The notes under the pieces: generated by a model
The model's input: the letters and a program-made list of their open reading frames with translations, nothing else
Databases searched by the model: none
What the model was told of the DNA's origin: nothing
Program-made: the position numbers and the translations under genes
Part shown: piece after piece, positions 9,359 to 17,038 of the stretch
Position numbering within the stretch: the stretch's first letter is position 1
Layout of the letters: every line of letters begins with the position of its first letter
Origin: Bin87 sp965261195
GTDB taxonomy: Bacteria > Chloroflexota > Dehalococcoidia > Lucifugimonadales > UBA3495
Reading direction: 5' to 3'
Assembly: GCA_965261195.1 (NCBI GenBank)
Contig: OZ253455.1
Location: 1,674,001 to 1,738,000 of the forward strand
DNA length: 64,000 nt

Positions 9359-9437
9359 CAGCTAGTCAATAATCACAGCCGGTTGGATGCGCCAACTTGC
9401 GTTGACGGTGGGAAGGTGCGGAGGCTATGCTTGGGGC

Positions 9438-10259
9438 ATGGAAGTTTGTCCGGTCTTCATTGATGAAACTGGTATTCTTTCCGGTTCTCGCCAGCAGCAG
9501 CCAGTCTATGGCATCGGAGCGCTGGTCGTCCCGGACACCGGGGACATAACCAATAGCTTGTATCGTTTGCACTTCAACTTCAGTGCCGACAGGATGGCCG
9601 AGCGCCAGAGGATTCGCAAAGACATTCAGTCGCGCGGCGAGTCGCTGACGTTACGAGAAGTTGATAGTTTGATGCATTCAACCCGTCATCACGAGTACAA
9701 GTTCAGCGAAGTTACCCGTTTCAACCTTCAGCAATACATCGACCTGCTCAATCTCTACTTTACTTACCCTGAGACGCAGTTCCATGCACTGATACTGAAC
9801 CGGCTTGACCCTGACTATAGCTTGTCGCGCTGGGATGGCGACGTTTGGCGAGCATACACAGATTTGGCTTGCGAGCTACTGAAACAGCAGTTGGACCGGG
9901 ATGTATTCGCGATCGTGGATTTGCAGGACAAGCCGGACAAATCGCCCGTGCATATAGAAGATATGCTAGGCTCGGCGCTGCGGGTAAAGGGCTGCCTGCG
10001 CGCAACATCCGATATGTCCGTCTATTTGCAACTGGTGGACGTGCTGCTGGGTTGCGTGCAATTCGACTGGAAGGATGCAAGGGGTTACTACGGAACATCA
10101 TCGCGACGGGCTGGGGAGAAACGGGAGTTGGTCAACTTTGTGAAAAGCCGACTGAGACTGCGCCCGGATGAGCGGTTGCTCACGGACGGGGATGCGTCGC
10201 GGAAATGGGACGAACCGTCGCTGTTTACGGTGCGCCGGGGGAATTGGCAGTCTAGCTAG
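9438..10259 (+). CDS. DUF3800 domain-containing protein
   Basis: 273 residues with the DUF3800 hallmarks: an N-terminal VFIDETG strand with two acidic residues, a central AIVDLQDKP strand, and a C-terminal LQLVDVLLGCVQF helix. DUF3800 is thought to have an RNase H-like fold, and members occur in defence loci and mobile elements; the function is unproven. It starts about 80 bases after the MmeI-like gene on the same strand, so it may be co-transcribed. ATG 9438 puts FIDETG near the N-terminus as in homologues; ATG 9387 would add 17 residues. Its last codons begin a 106-bp repeat (10234-10339). Confidence 0.82.
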   Translation: MEVCPVFIDETGILSGSRQQQPVYGIGALVVPDTGDITNSLYRLHFNFSADRMAERQRIRKDIQSRGESLTLREVDSLMHSTRHHEYKFSEVTRFNLQQYIDLLNLYFTYPETQFHALILNRLDPDYSLSRWDGDVWRAYTDLACELLKQQLDRDVFAIVDLQDKPDKSPVHIEDMLGSALRVKGCLRATSDMSVYLQLVDVLLGCVQFDWKDARGYYGTSSRRAGEKRELVNFVKSRLRLRPDERLLTDGDASRKWDEPSLFTVRRGNWQSS

Positions 10260-10339
10260 TCGTAGTAAAAAGCAGAAGCGCGGCTATGTCCGGCGCCTGT
10301 CCCTCAGGCAGGACGGCGTTCCCCGGCCACTCCGCGCTT
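10234..10339 (+). repeat. dispersed repeat, copy 1 (paired with 11188-11292)
   Basis: About 106 bp, starting inside the last codons of the DUF3800 gene (GCCGGGGGAATTG) and ending at TCCGCGCTT. It matches 11188-11292 with scattered mismatches. It contains a small hairpin (GCCTG/CAGGC). The only coding content is the tail of the DUF3800 gene. Confidence 0.8.
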
Positions 10340-10451
10340 ATACGTATAATATACCCATTTGGGTATGGTTTCAAGGATTTTTGATCCGCGGCCTGCGCTA
10401 TACTATCCTCGATGACGGGCCGGTCCACCCCGAAACCGGGAGAGCCTCGCT

Positions 10452-11006
10452 ATGACCACATCCAAAAAACTGATTACAGCCGACGACCTGCTGGCGCTGC
10501 CCGATGACGGCCGGCGGTATGAGTTGGTGCGAGGAGAACTAGTTGAAATGGCGCCGGGAAGTGATGAGCACGGTTTCGCGGGAAGTGAACTTTCATGGCG
10601 ACTCGGAGCATTCGTTAGCCAACACCGGCTCGGCACCAGTCGCATCGCCGAAACCGGCTTCTGGATTGAGCGGAATCCGGATACAATCCGCGCGCCGGAT
10701 TACGCCTTCATATCCTATGACCGTATGCCAAACCGTCCCAGCCATCGAGGCTACGCACAAGTTGTCCCGGACTTGGTGGTTGAAGTAGCTTCACCTAACG
10801 ACCGGCAGCCGGAGATAGACGCTAAAACGCAAATGTGGCTGGATGCCGGCGTCGGCCTGGTGTTGAACGTCTATCCCGAAACGCAGACAGTGTACACTCG
10901 CCACGATGACGGGTCGGTGCGGCGGTTCGGCCCTGACGACATTTTGACTTGCGACCCAGTATTGACCGGCTTCACCTGCCCGGTGGCCGATATTTTCGCC
11001 TTTTGA
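10452..11006 (+). CDS. Uma2 family endonuclease-like protein
   Basis: 184 residues, third member of the subfamily at 5185 and 5869, with the same TTSxKLxTADxLLA start, PDLVVEVASPNDRQP core, KTQMWLDAGVGLVLNVYP segment and VADIFxx C-terminus. The leader again holds a CTGCGCTATACT motif. GGGAGAG stands 8 bases before the ATG. Just upstream, at about 10349-10364, lies a short inverted repeat (ATACCC/GGGTAT). Confidence 0.87.
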   Translation: MTTSKKLITADDLLALPDDGRRYELVRGELVEMAPGSDEHGFAGSELSWRLGAFVSQHRLGTSRIAETGFWIERNPDTIRAPDYAFISYDRMPNRPSHRGYAQVVPDLVVEVASPNDRQPEIDAKTQMWLDAGVGLVLNVYPETQTVYTRHDDGSVRRFGPDDILTCDPVLTGFTCPVADIFAF

Positions 11007-11035
11007 CCATCCCCCATCCGTGATAGGAGTTTTCA

Positions 11036-11202
11036 GTGGTTCTCTCCAATGATAATAATGCCTTTCGGCAGCGCGCCGCCGCCAGTAAGCGCAAGTAGTC
11101 TTATAAGACGCTGAGCCGGATTCCGGTGGAGCCAGTGTATGGGCCGGGGGATGTTGCCGGTAGTGATTATGCGCGGGAGGTGGGGCTGCCGGGGGAATTG
11201 CA
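11036..11202 (+). pseudogene. truncated 5' fragment of the acyl-CoA mutase gene
   Basis: Reading from GTG 11036 gives a recognisable version of the first 60 codons of the mutase gene at 13726: VLSNDNN, KTLSRIPVEPVYGP, VGLPGE. The preceding ribosome site (ATAGGAG) is also related. It has an in-frame TAG after about 20 codons and a deletion of about five codons. It breaks off at GGGGGAATTG, where it fuses to the second copy of the 106-bp repeat. It is non-functional and looks like a recombination scar. Confidence 0.8.
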
Positions 11203-11292
11203 GTCTAGCCAGTCGGAGTAAAAAGCAGAAGTGCAGCTATGTCCGGCGCCTGTCCCTTAGGCGGGACGGCGTTCCCCGATCACTCCGCGCTT
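11188..11292 (+). repeat. dispersed repeat, copy 2 (paired with 10234-10339)
   Basis: Second copy of the repeat that begins in the 3' end of the DUF3800 gene. Here it is joined to the mutase gene fragment through a short shared sequence (GCCGGGGGAATTG against GCTGCCGGGCGAG in the intact mutase), which suggests the junction formed by microhomology. Confidence 0.8.
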
Positions 11293-11344
11293 GATTTATT
11301 ATACTTCCGTCAATAAAGCGAATGTCCAGGATTGGGGTGGAGAA

Positions 11345-11740
11345 ATGACTATACTGGCTGAGCGCAGGTTTCCGGAGCTCCGGGACAATCTGAGTGAGAT
11401 GCGGGGCCTGGAACCCGGTTGGTATGACGGCACGGCCGGAAATCCGATACCGGATGAACAGCTGGACTGGCTTATCAACTGTTTTGAGACCCATTGGCCC
11501 GACAGAGCTCCTCTACCCGACTTCGCCCCCCTCCCCGATGGAACCCTTTCCGGCGACTGGCGTATCGGCAATCATTGCGTCAACATCACGATTGACCTGG
11601 CAGCCGGGCACGGCGACCTGGTTCACTTTATCTGGCCGGATTCGGACAACTACGACGGCGCCAATTTTGACCTGGACACTCCGGCCGGATGGGATAATCT
11701 GGCCAGCCTGATTAATCATTGCCAGAATCCCCAGCAATGA
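11345..11740 (+). CDS. hypothetical protein, first gene of a two-gene module
   Basis: 131 residues, acidic, predicted soluble. It has a GLEPGWYDGTAGNPIP segment, a SGDWRIG strand and several aromatic residues spaced as in a small beta-sheet protein. I do not recognise a named family. Its stop overlaps the start of the next gene (ATGA), so the two are translationally coupled and probably act together. ATG 11345 has only a weak upstream GGGG. A TTG at 11291 would extend it but runs into the repeat copy. Confidence 0.65.
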   Translation: MTILAERRFPELRDNLSEMRGLEPGWYDGTAGNPIPDEQLDWLINCFETHWPDRAPLPDFAPLPDGTLSGDWRIGNHCVNITIDLAAGHGDLVHFIWPDSDNYDGANFDLDTPAGWDNLASLINHCQNPQQ

Positions 11741-12162
11741 ACGACAGAACCGAGCTGCACCGTCAAATCCACCCGAACCATCGTAGGCCTGACGGCGGCC
11801 TGCGTTCCCCCGCATTCAAACCCAATCAATTGGACAACTTTCGCCTGTCGGTACACGATGGAGACCGAATAACTCCCCGGCAAGCGTGGCTACGATATGT
11901 CAGGCGCTATGGTATCCAACGGTCCAGCGCGGTCGCCTCGGCTACTGTAGCGGAATGCGTTCTGGAGGGTTTATCCGCTGCTGCGGAGAAACGAGAAGGT
12001 GACCCAGAGCACGCAGTCATCGTATTTCCTTCCAGTCTTGACGACCGTGGCCTCAGAGCCAAGGCTCTGGCGTTGATCGTCCACGCTGAGCGGAGAATCT
12101 GGGAGCCGGGAGAAGACGATCTCACCGGCGTCAATGTGCCAGTGGATGACGTACTGCCATAA
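11737..12162 (+). CDS. hypothetical protein, second gene of a two-gene module
   Basis: 141 residues. The N-terminus contains HRQIHPNH, then AFKPNQLDNFRLSVHDGDRITP, a central helix (SSAVASATVAECVLEG) and an EHAVIVFPSSL strand near the middle. I do not assign a family. The start overlaps the previous stop by ATGA. The fixed pairing and overlap look like a toxin-antitoxin or enzyme-partner arrangement, but nothing in the sequence proves that. The gene ends 33 bases before an IS66 insertion. Confidence 0.65.
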   Translation: MNDRTELHRQIHPNHRRPDGGLRSPAFKPNQLDNFRLSVHDGDRITPRQAWLRYVRRYGIQRSSAVASATVAECVLEGLSAAAEKREGDPEHAVIVFPSSLDDRGLRAKALALIVHAERRIWEPGEDDLTGVNVPVDDVLP

Positions 12163-12194
12163 ATTGGCGCCGTAAAACAGTCAGTAGAGTCCGG

Positions 12195-13646
12195 GTAACT
12201 GTTCAGGGTTGAGGGGAAGTGAGTAATTGTCGGCAGGCGGTGAGGGGGTTCAAGCCCTGGGCCCGCCAGGTGCCGAAGATTGACGCCAGCGTCATCCTGG
12301 TTGCAGTGCCTTGGTTTGAGCGCGTGCCACCACTGATCTTCCGGCTGACCACTACCGGGCGCAGGCTGCGCTCGGCGGCGTTATTGTCCGGCGGCGCTGC
12401 CGGTTCAGCCACGAAGACGAAGAGCTCTTTGACGTGGCGTTCAATGCGTCGGCATAGCTTGGCCTGGGTTGCCGATGGGTCGTCGAGGAATGGCTGGCAG
12501 ATGGCGAGCAGTCGTTGTTCCAGGGCCAGCTGGGTCGCCCGCCGTCGCAGCAGCGACGGGTGCGTGAAGGCCTTGGCCTGGACATAGAGTTGGTGTACGG
12601 CGTCGGCCCACTGTGCCAGTGGCGCGTCATCAGGGTAGAGAGTACGCCGGTCGTGGATGTCCCGCAGCAGGTGAGCCCAGCAGCGTTGCTTGGGGCCGTC
12701 GTAGTGGTGGTAGGCGGCGTAGAAATCGCTGACCAGCACACCGTAGAACTCCTCGCCCAGGACTTCATCCACCACCGCCTTGCCCCGACCCCGTCGCAGG
12801 AAGTACCGCTCGGTGGGAGTGCTGAAGGTCCAGACGTAGCCGTTGTTGCCGTTCTCCCGCCAACCCGTTTCGTCGGCATGCACCACCGGACTGCCTCGGA
12901 TCCGTTCCACTATATCGGCCATCACAACGTGAGCCTGCTGAGCCACCCGCTTCGTGGCGTCCGCGATGGCGCCCGTGCTGAGGCGCAGCCCATGCACGGC
13001 GCCCAGATACCACTGGATGGTGCGGAAGGGCAGCCGGGCCTCCTCCCGCAGGGCGGCAATCAGGCTCATTACATTGACCCCCAGACGCTGCCGCCCCAGC
13101 GCCACGCCGTCCAGTTGCGCCGGTGGCACACAGCGGCGTCGGCAGCCCGGGCAGGTGCGGGCGATGTAAGCGTGCTCGGTAATCTGCACCGGAACTTGGG
13201 GCAGGTCAATCACTTCCCGAGTGCGCTGGGTCCAGCCGCCGGCCAGCTGAGTTCCGCAGTCGGGGCACTGTTCCAACGCGTGCTCCACCCGCTGGGTCGG
13301 CGTCATGCGGGTGCGGGCGAACCCGTGGGGACGGCGCTGGCGTGGCCCTTTGGGCTGAGCCGGTTTCCGGTCGGCTTTGGGCTTCAGACCGGGCATCCGA
13401 CCCGAGCCGCTGGGTTTGGCCGGCCCCTCCAATTGGCCAATCCGTTTCTCCAACCGCTCGATGATCGCCTGTTGCCGGACGATAATGGCTTGCTGCCGGA
13501 CAATGCTGGCAATCAGGACATCCCGGTCGGCAGTCTTGAGGTCAATTTCCGTATCCATACCCACTATATGACACAACCACCACCAGCAGCGCAAGGCTCC
13601 CAGAACCCCTTTCGGCCAATCCACCTCACCAACTCTGAACAGTTAC
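12195..13646 (-). mobile_element. IS66-family insertion sequence, copy A, with 8-bp target duplication
   Basis: 1452 bp, bounded by imperfect inverted ends starting GTAACTGTTCAG and flanked by a perfect 8-bp direct repeat GAGTCCGG (12187-12194 and 13647-13654). IS66 elements make 8-bp duplications. It carries only the large transposase gene and lacks tnpA/tnpB, as in the ISBst12-like group. Copy B lies at 57387-58817. The insertion point is about 8 bases upstream of a likely -35 box for the acyl-CoA mutase gene. Confidence 0.95.
12203..13558 (-). CDS. IS66 family transposase (copy A)
   Basis: 451 residues from ATG 13558. The N-terminal coiled coil contains a heptapeptide VRQQAII present twice in tandem (once in copy B). 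Next come a Lys/Pro-rich linker, a zinc-binding region (CPDCG and CPGCRRRC), and the DDE catalytic core, seen as ADETGWRENG, VSDFYAAYHHYDG and NNAAERSLRP. The reading frame is intact and the element has clean ends, so it may still be active. An upstream in-frame extension to 13624 exists but begins close to the terminal repeat. Confidence 0.93.
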   Translation of the reverse strand: MDTEIDLKTADRDVLIASIVRQQAIIVRQQAIIERLEKRIGQLEGPAKPSGSGRMPGLKPKADRKPAQPKGPRQRRPHGFARTRMTPTQRVEHALEQCPDCGTQLAGGWTQRTREVIDLPQVPVQITEHAYIARTCPGCRRRCVPPAQLDGVALGRQRLGVNVMSLIAALREEARLPFRTIQWYLGAVHGLRLSTGAIADATKRVAQQAHVVMADIVERIRGSPVVHADETGWRENGNNGYVWTFSTPTERYFLRRGRGKAVVDEVLGEEFYGVLVSDFYAAYHHYDGPKQRCWAHLLRDIHDRRTLYPDDAPLAQWADAVHQLYVQAKAFTHPSLLRRRATQLALEQRLLAICQPFLDDPSATQAKLCRRIERHVKELFVFVAEPAAPPDNNAAERSLRPVVVSRKISGGTRSNQGTATRMTLASIFGTWRAQGLNPLTACRQLLTSPQP

Positions 13647-13661
13647 GAGTCCGGACGGTTA

Positions 13662-13690
13662 TTGACCAAATATCCCAACCATATCATTAT
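13662..13690 (+). promoter_or_regulatory. predicted sigma-70-like promoter for the acyl-CoA mutase gene
   Basis: TTGACC (13662-13667) and CATTAT (13685-13690) with a 17-base spacer, followed 20 bases later by ACAGGAG and the GTG start. It begins 8 bases beyond the IS66 target duplication, so the insertion removed any upstream control sequence but spared the core promoter. Assigned by eye. Confidence 0.4.
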
Positions 13691-13725
13691 GGGTATCGAC
13701 ATCCACGACTGACAGGAGTTTACCC

Positions 13726-15402
13726 GTGGTTCTTTCTGACGATAACGACCAGTTGCAACAACGCGCCGATGCCTGGCGAGCGCGCGCCGCCGAAGCGCCC
13801 CAACGCAAGCGCGCCTACAAAACGTTGAGCCAGATTCCGGTGGAGCCGGTGTACGGCCCCACGGATGTTGCCGACAGCGACTATCTGCGCGACGTTGGGC
13901 TGCCGGGCGAGTATCCCTATCTGCGGGGAGTGCATCCGACGGGCTACCGTTCCCGGCTGTGGACGATGCGGATGTTCGCCGGCTTTGGCGAGCCGGCGGA
14001 GACCAACGAGCGGTTCCGTTTCCTGATGGATCAGGGGGAAACCGGCCTGAGCGTGGCTTTCGATATGCCCACGCTGTACGGTTACGACCACGACGACGAG
14101 CGGGCGCGGGGTGAGTTTGGCAAGTGCGGCGTGGCCGTGTCCTGCCTGGAGGATATGCAATCCGTCTTCGACGCCATTCCGCTGGATCAGGTAACCACCT
14201 CAATGACCATCAACAGCCCGGCGGCCATCATCTGGGCCATGTACATCGCCGCCGCCGAGCGTCAGGGCGCATCAATCGCAGCGCTGGGCGGCACGCTCCA
14301 GAACGACATTCTGAAAGAGTATATCGCCCAGAACGAGTACATCTTCCCGCCGAATCCGTCCATGCGCCTGGTGGTCGATACGGTTGAATTCGCCACCAAG
14401 CACATGCCCCGGTTCAACCCCATCAGCATCAGCGGCTACCACATCCGCGAGGCCGGCAGCAACGCGGTGCAGGAGCTGGCTTTTACACTGGTGGACGGCT
14501 TCGAGTACGTGCGCCACTGCGTGGAACGGGGCCTGGCGGTGGACGACTTTGCCCCCCGGCTCAGTTTCTTCTTCAACGTCCACAACGACTTTTTCGAGGA
14601 GATTGCCAAGTTCCGGTCGGCGCGACGCATCTGGGCGCGGGAAATGCGCGAGACCTTCGGCGCCGAAAACGAGCGCTCCGGCTGGCTGCGTTTCCACGCC
14701 CAGACCTCCGGCGCGTCGCTGACGGCGCAGCAGCCGGAGAACAATGTGGTGCGGGTGTCGTTGCAGGCTCTGGCCGCGGTGCTGGGCGGCTGCCAGTCGC
14801 TGCACACCAATGGCAAGGACGAAGCCTGGGCGTTGCCATCCGCCGAGGCGGCCCTCCAGGCGTTGCGCACCCAGCAGATTATTGCCCACGAAACCGGCGT
14901 CGTTGACACGGTGGACCCGCTGGGCGGCAGTTACTACGTGGAAACGCTGACCAACCAGGTTGAGGCCGGCGCTTACGACTATTTCGAGCGCATCGACCGG
15001 CAGGGTGGCGTGATTCCGGCGCTGGAGTCGGGGTTCTTCCAGCGCGAGATTGCCGACGCCGCCTACCTGTATCAGCAGGAAGAAGACCGTCAGGAACGCC
15101 TTACCGTGGGTGTCAACGCATTTACGGCCAGCGACGAGAGCCTGTCAATCCCCATCCTGCGGGTGGACGAGGCCGGAGAACAGCGGCACATCGCCCATCT
15201 GAACGAGATTCGCCGGCGACGGGACAACCGGGAGTTGGCGGTACGCCTGCGCGCCCTGGAATCCGCCGCCCGGCAAAGCGGCAGCGACGCCAATCTGATG
15301 TACCCCCTCATCGAAGCCGTGAAAGCCGAGGCTACGCTGGGCGAGATGATGGGCGTGTTCCGGGACGTGTTCGGCGAATACCAGCCCACCTGGGGATTTT
15401 AA
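13726..15402 (+). CDS. B12-dependent acyl-CoA mutase large subunit (methylmalonyl-CoA mutase family)
   Basis: 558 residues covering the TIM-barrel substrate domain only. The adenosylcobalamin-binding domain is absent and must come from a separate small subunit not seen in this window. Family motifs include GLSVAFDMPTLYGYD, TSMTINSPAA, GTLQNDILKEYI and ISGYHIREAG. In methylmalonyl-CoA mutase, a Tyr and an Arg contact the substrate carboxylate. Here the Tyr is kept (Tyr74), but the residue aligned with the Arg appears to be Gln202 (KEYIAQNEY), as in isobutyryl-CoA mutases, so the true substrate is open. GTG 13726 follows ACAGGAG by 7 bases. A decayed 5' copy lies at 11036. Confidence 0.88.
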   Translation: MVLSDDNDQLQQRADAWRARAAEAPQRKRAYKTLSQIPVEPVYGPTDVADSDYLRDVGLPGEYPYLRGVHPTGYRSRLWTMRMFAGFGEPAETNERFRFLMDQGETGLSVAFDMPTLYGYDHDDERARGEFGKCGVAVSCLEDMQSVFDAIPLDQVTTSMTINSPAAIIWAMYIAAAERQGASIAALGGTLQNDILKEYIAQNEYIFPPNPSMRLVVDTVEFATKHMPRFNPISISGYHIREAGSNAVQELAFTLVDGFEYVRHCVERGLAVDDFAPRLSFFFNVHNDFFEEIAKFRSARRIWAREMRETFGAENERSGWLRFHAQTSGASLTAQQPENNVVRVSLQALAAVLGGCQSLHTNGKDEAWALPSAEAALQALRTQQIIAHETGVVDTVDPLGGSYYVETLTNQVEAGAYDYFERIDRQGGVIPALESGFFQREIADAAYLYQQEEDRQERLTVGVNAFTASDESLSIPILRVDEAGEQRHIAHLNEIRRRRDNRELAVRLRALESAARQSGSDANLMYPLIEAVKAEATLGEMMGVFRDVFGEYQPTWGF

Positions 15403-15450
15403 CCCGGAGACGCCCAGGCGCAGACACATCGCACTGACCCGGAGCCTGCC

Positions 15451-16029
15451 ATGGTAACCGCAAAGCCGAAAGGCACCTACACCATCGCCGACTATTTCGC
15501 CACGCCGGAAGGCGAGCGTTGGGAGCTGATTGACGGAGTTTTATATCAGATGGCCGCAGCGCCCAATCGTAAACATCAGGACGCGTCGGAAAATATTGGC
15601 CGTTGCTTTGCCGACCACATCCGTCCACGCCGCCTGGGACTGGTGTACCGCGCGCCGTTTGCCGTCCTGCTACCCGGCGAATCTGCCGTTGAGCCGGATT
15701 TGTTTTTCGTCAGCATGGCGCGTGAACGCATCCTGGCCGATCGGGGATGCGAGGGGCCGCCGGATTTGGTGGTGGAAATCCTGTCGCCATCCAACCGGGC
15801 TCACGACCTGGAACGAAAGCGGGAACTGTACGCCCGGCACGGTATACCCGTGTACTGGATGACCGACTGCGATGCCGAAACTCTGCTGGCTCTCACCGAT
15901 CCGGCGACCGTCGACGGCTTGGGCGTGTACACGATGCAAAGGCTGTACACTGTCGGCGACATCATCACCACGACGGTTATCCCCGGGCTGGCGATTACCG
16001 TGGCGGAGCTATTTGCCAATCCGTGGTAA
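15451..16029 (+). CDS. Uma2 family endonuclease-like protein
   Basis: 192 residues of a second Uma2 subfamily: TIADYFATPEGERWELIDG, then VEPDLFFVS, GCEGPPDLVVEILSPSN, and KRELYARHGIPVYW. These carry the acidic residues and the E-x-L strand typical of the PD-(D/E)XK-like core. It lies 48 bases after the mutase gene. A homologue follows 12 bases downstream at 16041, making a local pair. Confidence 0.88.
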   Translation: MVTAKPKGTYTIADYFATPEGERWELIDGVLYQMAAAPNRKHQDASENIGRCFADHIRPRRLGLVYRAPFAVLLPGESAVEPDLFFVSMARERILADRGCEGPPDLVVEILSPSNRAHDLERKRELYARHGIPVYWMTDCDAETLLALTDPATVDGLGVYTMQRLYTVGDIITTTVIPGLAITVAELFANPW

Positions 16030-16040
16030 GGAAGCCAACT

Positions 16041-16652
16041 ATGGCAACGGCAAAGCCGAAGGGCAAGTACACAAGTGACGACTACTTCGCTACGCCGGAA
16101 GGGGACGGGGAACATTGGGAACTGATAGATGGAGTGCTGTCCCACACGACAAAAACGCGTGGCACTCGTCATCAGGAAGTCGTCGGCAACTTGCTGTTTT
16201 GGATTTGTCGGCATCGCTGGACTCGCAAATTTGGAGAGTTGCTACTTGGCCCGTTTGCCGTCGTGCTGTCAAATCGAGACGTAGTTGAGCCGGATCTGCT
16301 GTTTATCAGCGCAACACGACGGCACATCATCAGCAAGCGCGCTTGCGAGGGAGCGCCGGACCTGATAGCGGAAATCCTGTCGCGCTTTCAGCCCGCCCAC
16401 ACGGAGCGCGACCAATTCGTGAAGAGGGAACTATATGCCCGGCACGGGGTACCGGAATACTGGATACTGTCGCCGTATGCGGAAACCGTGCTGGTGCTCT
16501 CCAAACCCGTCATACGCGCCGGCGTGGGTGAGTACACTTCGGAGCATCTGTATCGCGTCGGAGATACTCTCACCACCGCCGCTATTCCAAGTTTGGCGAT
16601 TCCAGTGGCGCTGATTTACGCCGACCTGCGGCGAAGGATGAAGCTGCGGTAA
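16041..16652 (+). CDS. Uma2 family endonuclease-like protein
   Basis: 203 residues, paralogue of the gene just upstream (KPKGKYTSDDYFATPEG, EHWELIDGVL, VEPDLLFIS, RACEGAPDLIAEILS, KRELYARHGVPEYW). AAGGAAG precedes the ATG by 8 bases, and the two genes are 11 bases apart, so they are probably co-transcribed. The otherwise conserved ILSPSN is changed to ILSRFQ. Confidence 0.86.
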   Translation: MATAKPKGKYTSDDYFATPEGDGEHWELIDGVLSHTTKTRGTRHQEVVGNLLFWICRHRWTRKFGELLLGPFAVVLSNRDVVEPDLLFISATRRHIISKRACEGAPDLIAEILSRFQPAHTERDQFVKRELYARHGVPEYWILSPYAETVLVLSKPVIRAGVGEYTSEHLYRVGDTLTTAAIPSLAIPVALIYADLRRRMKLR

Positions 16653-16663
16653 GCGCACACCAG

Positions 16664-16963
16664 CTAGGCACTGTTCAGTAGTTTTTGGTAAGACTCACGG
16701 GCTTCTGCAAAAACCTGCTCTGGATTGCGCACGTACTCATTCCAAATCTCTTTGGTTAATTGCGCAAAGTTGCATAGCCCTCTGGATGCCAATGGATCCA
16801 AGCTATCGAAATTCCCCTTGCGCATTATCACAGCAGCTTTTGTTCGCCCCATAGCAGCCGCCAACCTTTCGGTATCTGGATGAGTCTGAAATTGACGCCC
16901 ATACTCTAACTTGGCGTAAAGCACGGCCAAATCCTGATCACGAGTCCATCTGTTCGATGCCAT
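16664..16963 (-). CDS. small hypothetical protein with the N-terminal domain seen in HNH-nuclease proteins
   Basis: 99 residues. The first half (RWTRDQDLAVLYAKLEYG, TERLAAAMGRTKAAVIMRKGNFDSLDP) resembles the helical DNA-binding-like region found at the N-terminus of many HNH endonucleases, where an RSxxAVxMKxxNFxSLDP pattern is common. Here it stands alone with no HNH motif after it. It is convergent with the Uma2 gene at 16041. It could be a small DNA-binding protein or the remnant of a nuclease gene. Confidence 0.55.
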   Translation of the reverse strand: MASNRWTRDQDLAVLYAKLEYGRQFQTHPDTERLAAAMGRTKAAVIMRKGNFDSLDPLASRGLCNFAQLTKEIWNEYVRNPEQVFAEARESYQKLLNSA

Positions 16964-16980
16964 TAGAACAGCCTCATATC

Positions 16981-17009
16981 AAAAAGGGGCGGGTTTCAAA
17001 CCCGCCCCT
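16981..17009 (-). terminator. rho-independent terminator after the EF-G-like gene
   Basis: On the minus strand, a perfect 12-bp stem (AGGGGCGGGTTT paired across a one-base centre) is followed by five T residues. It stands about 30 bases after the stop of the gene at 17039-19081. Confidence 0.85.
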
Positions 17010-17038
17010 AGACGTTCCGGGTTAGCGCCCATGCACCG

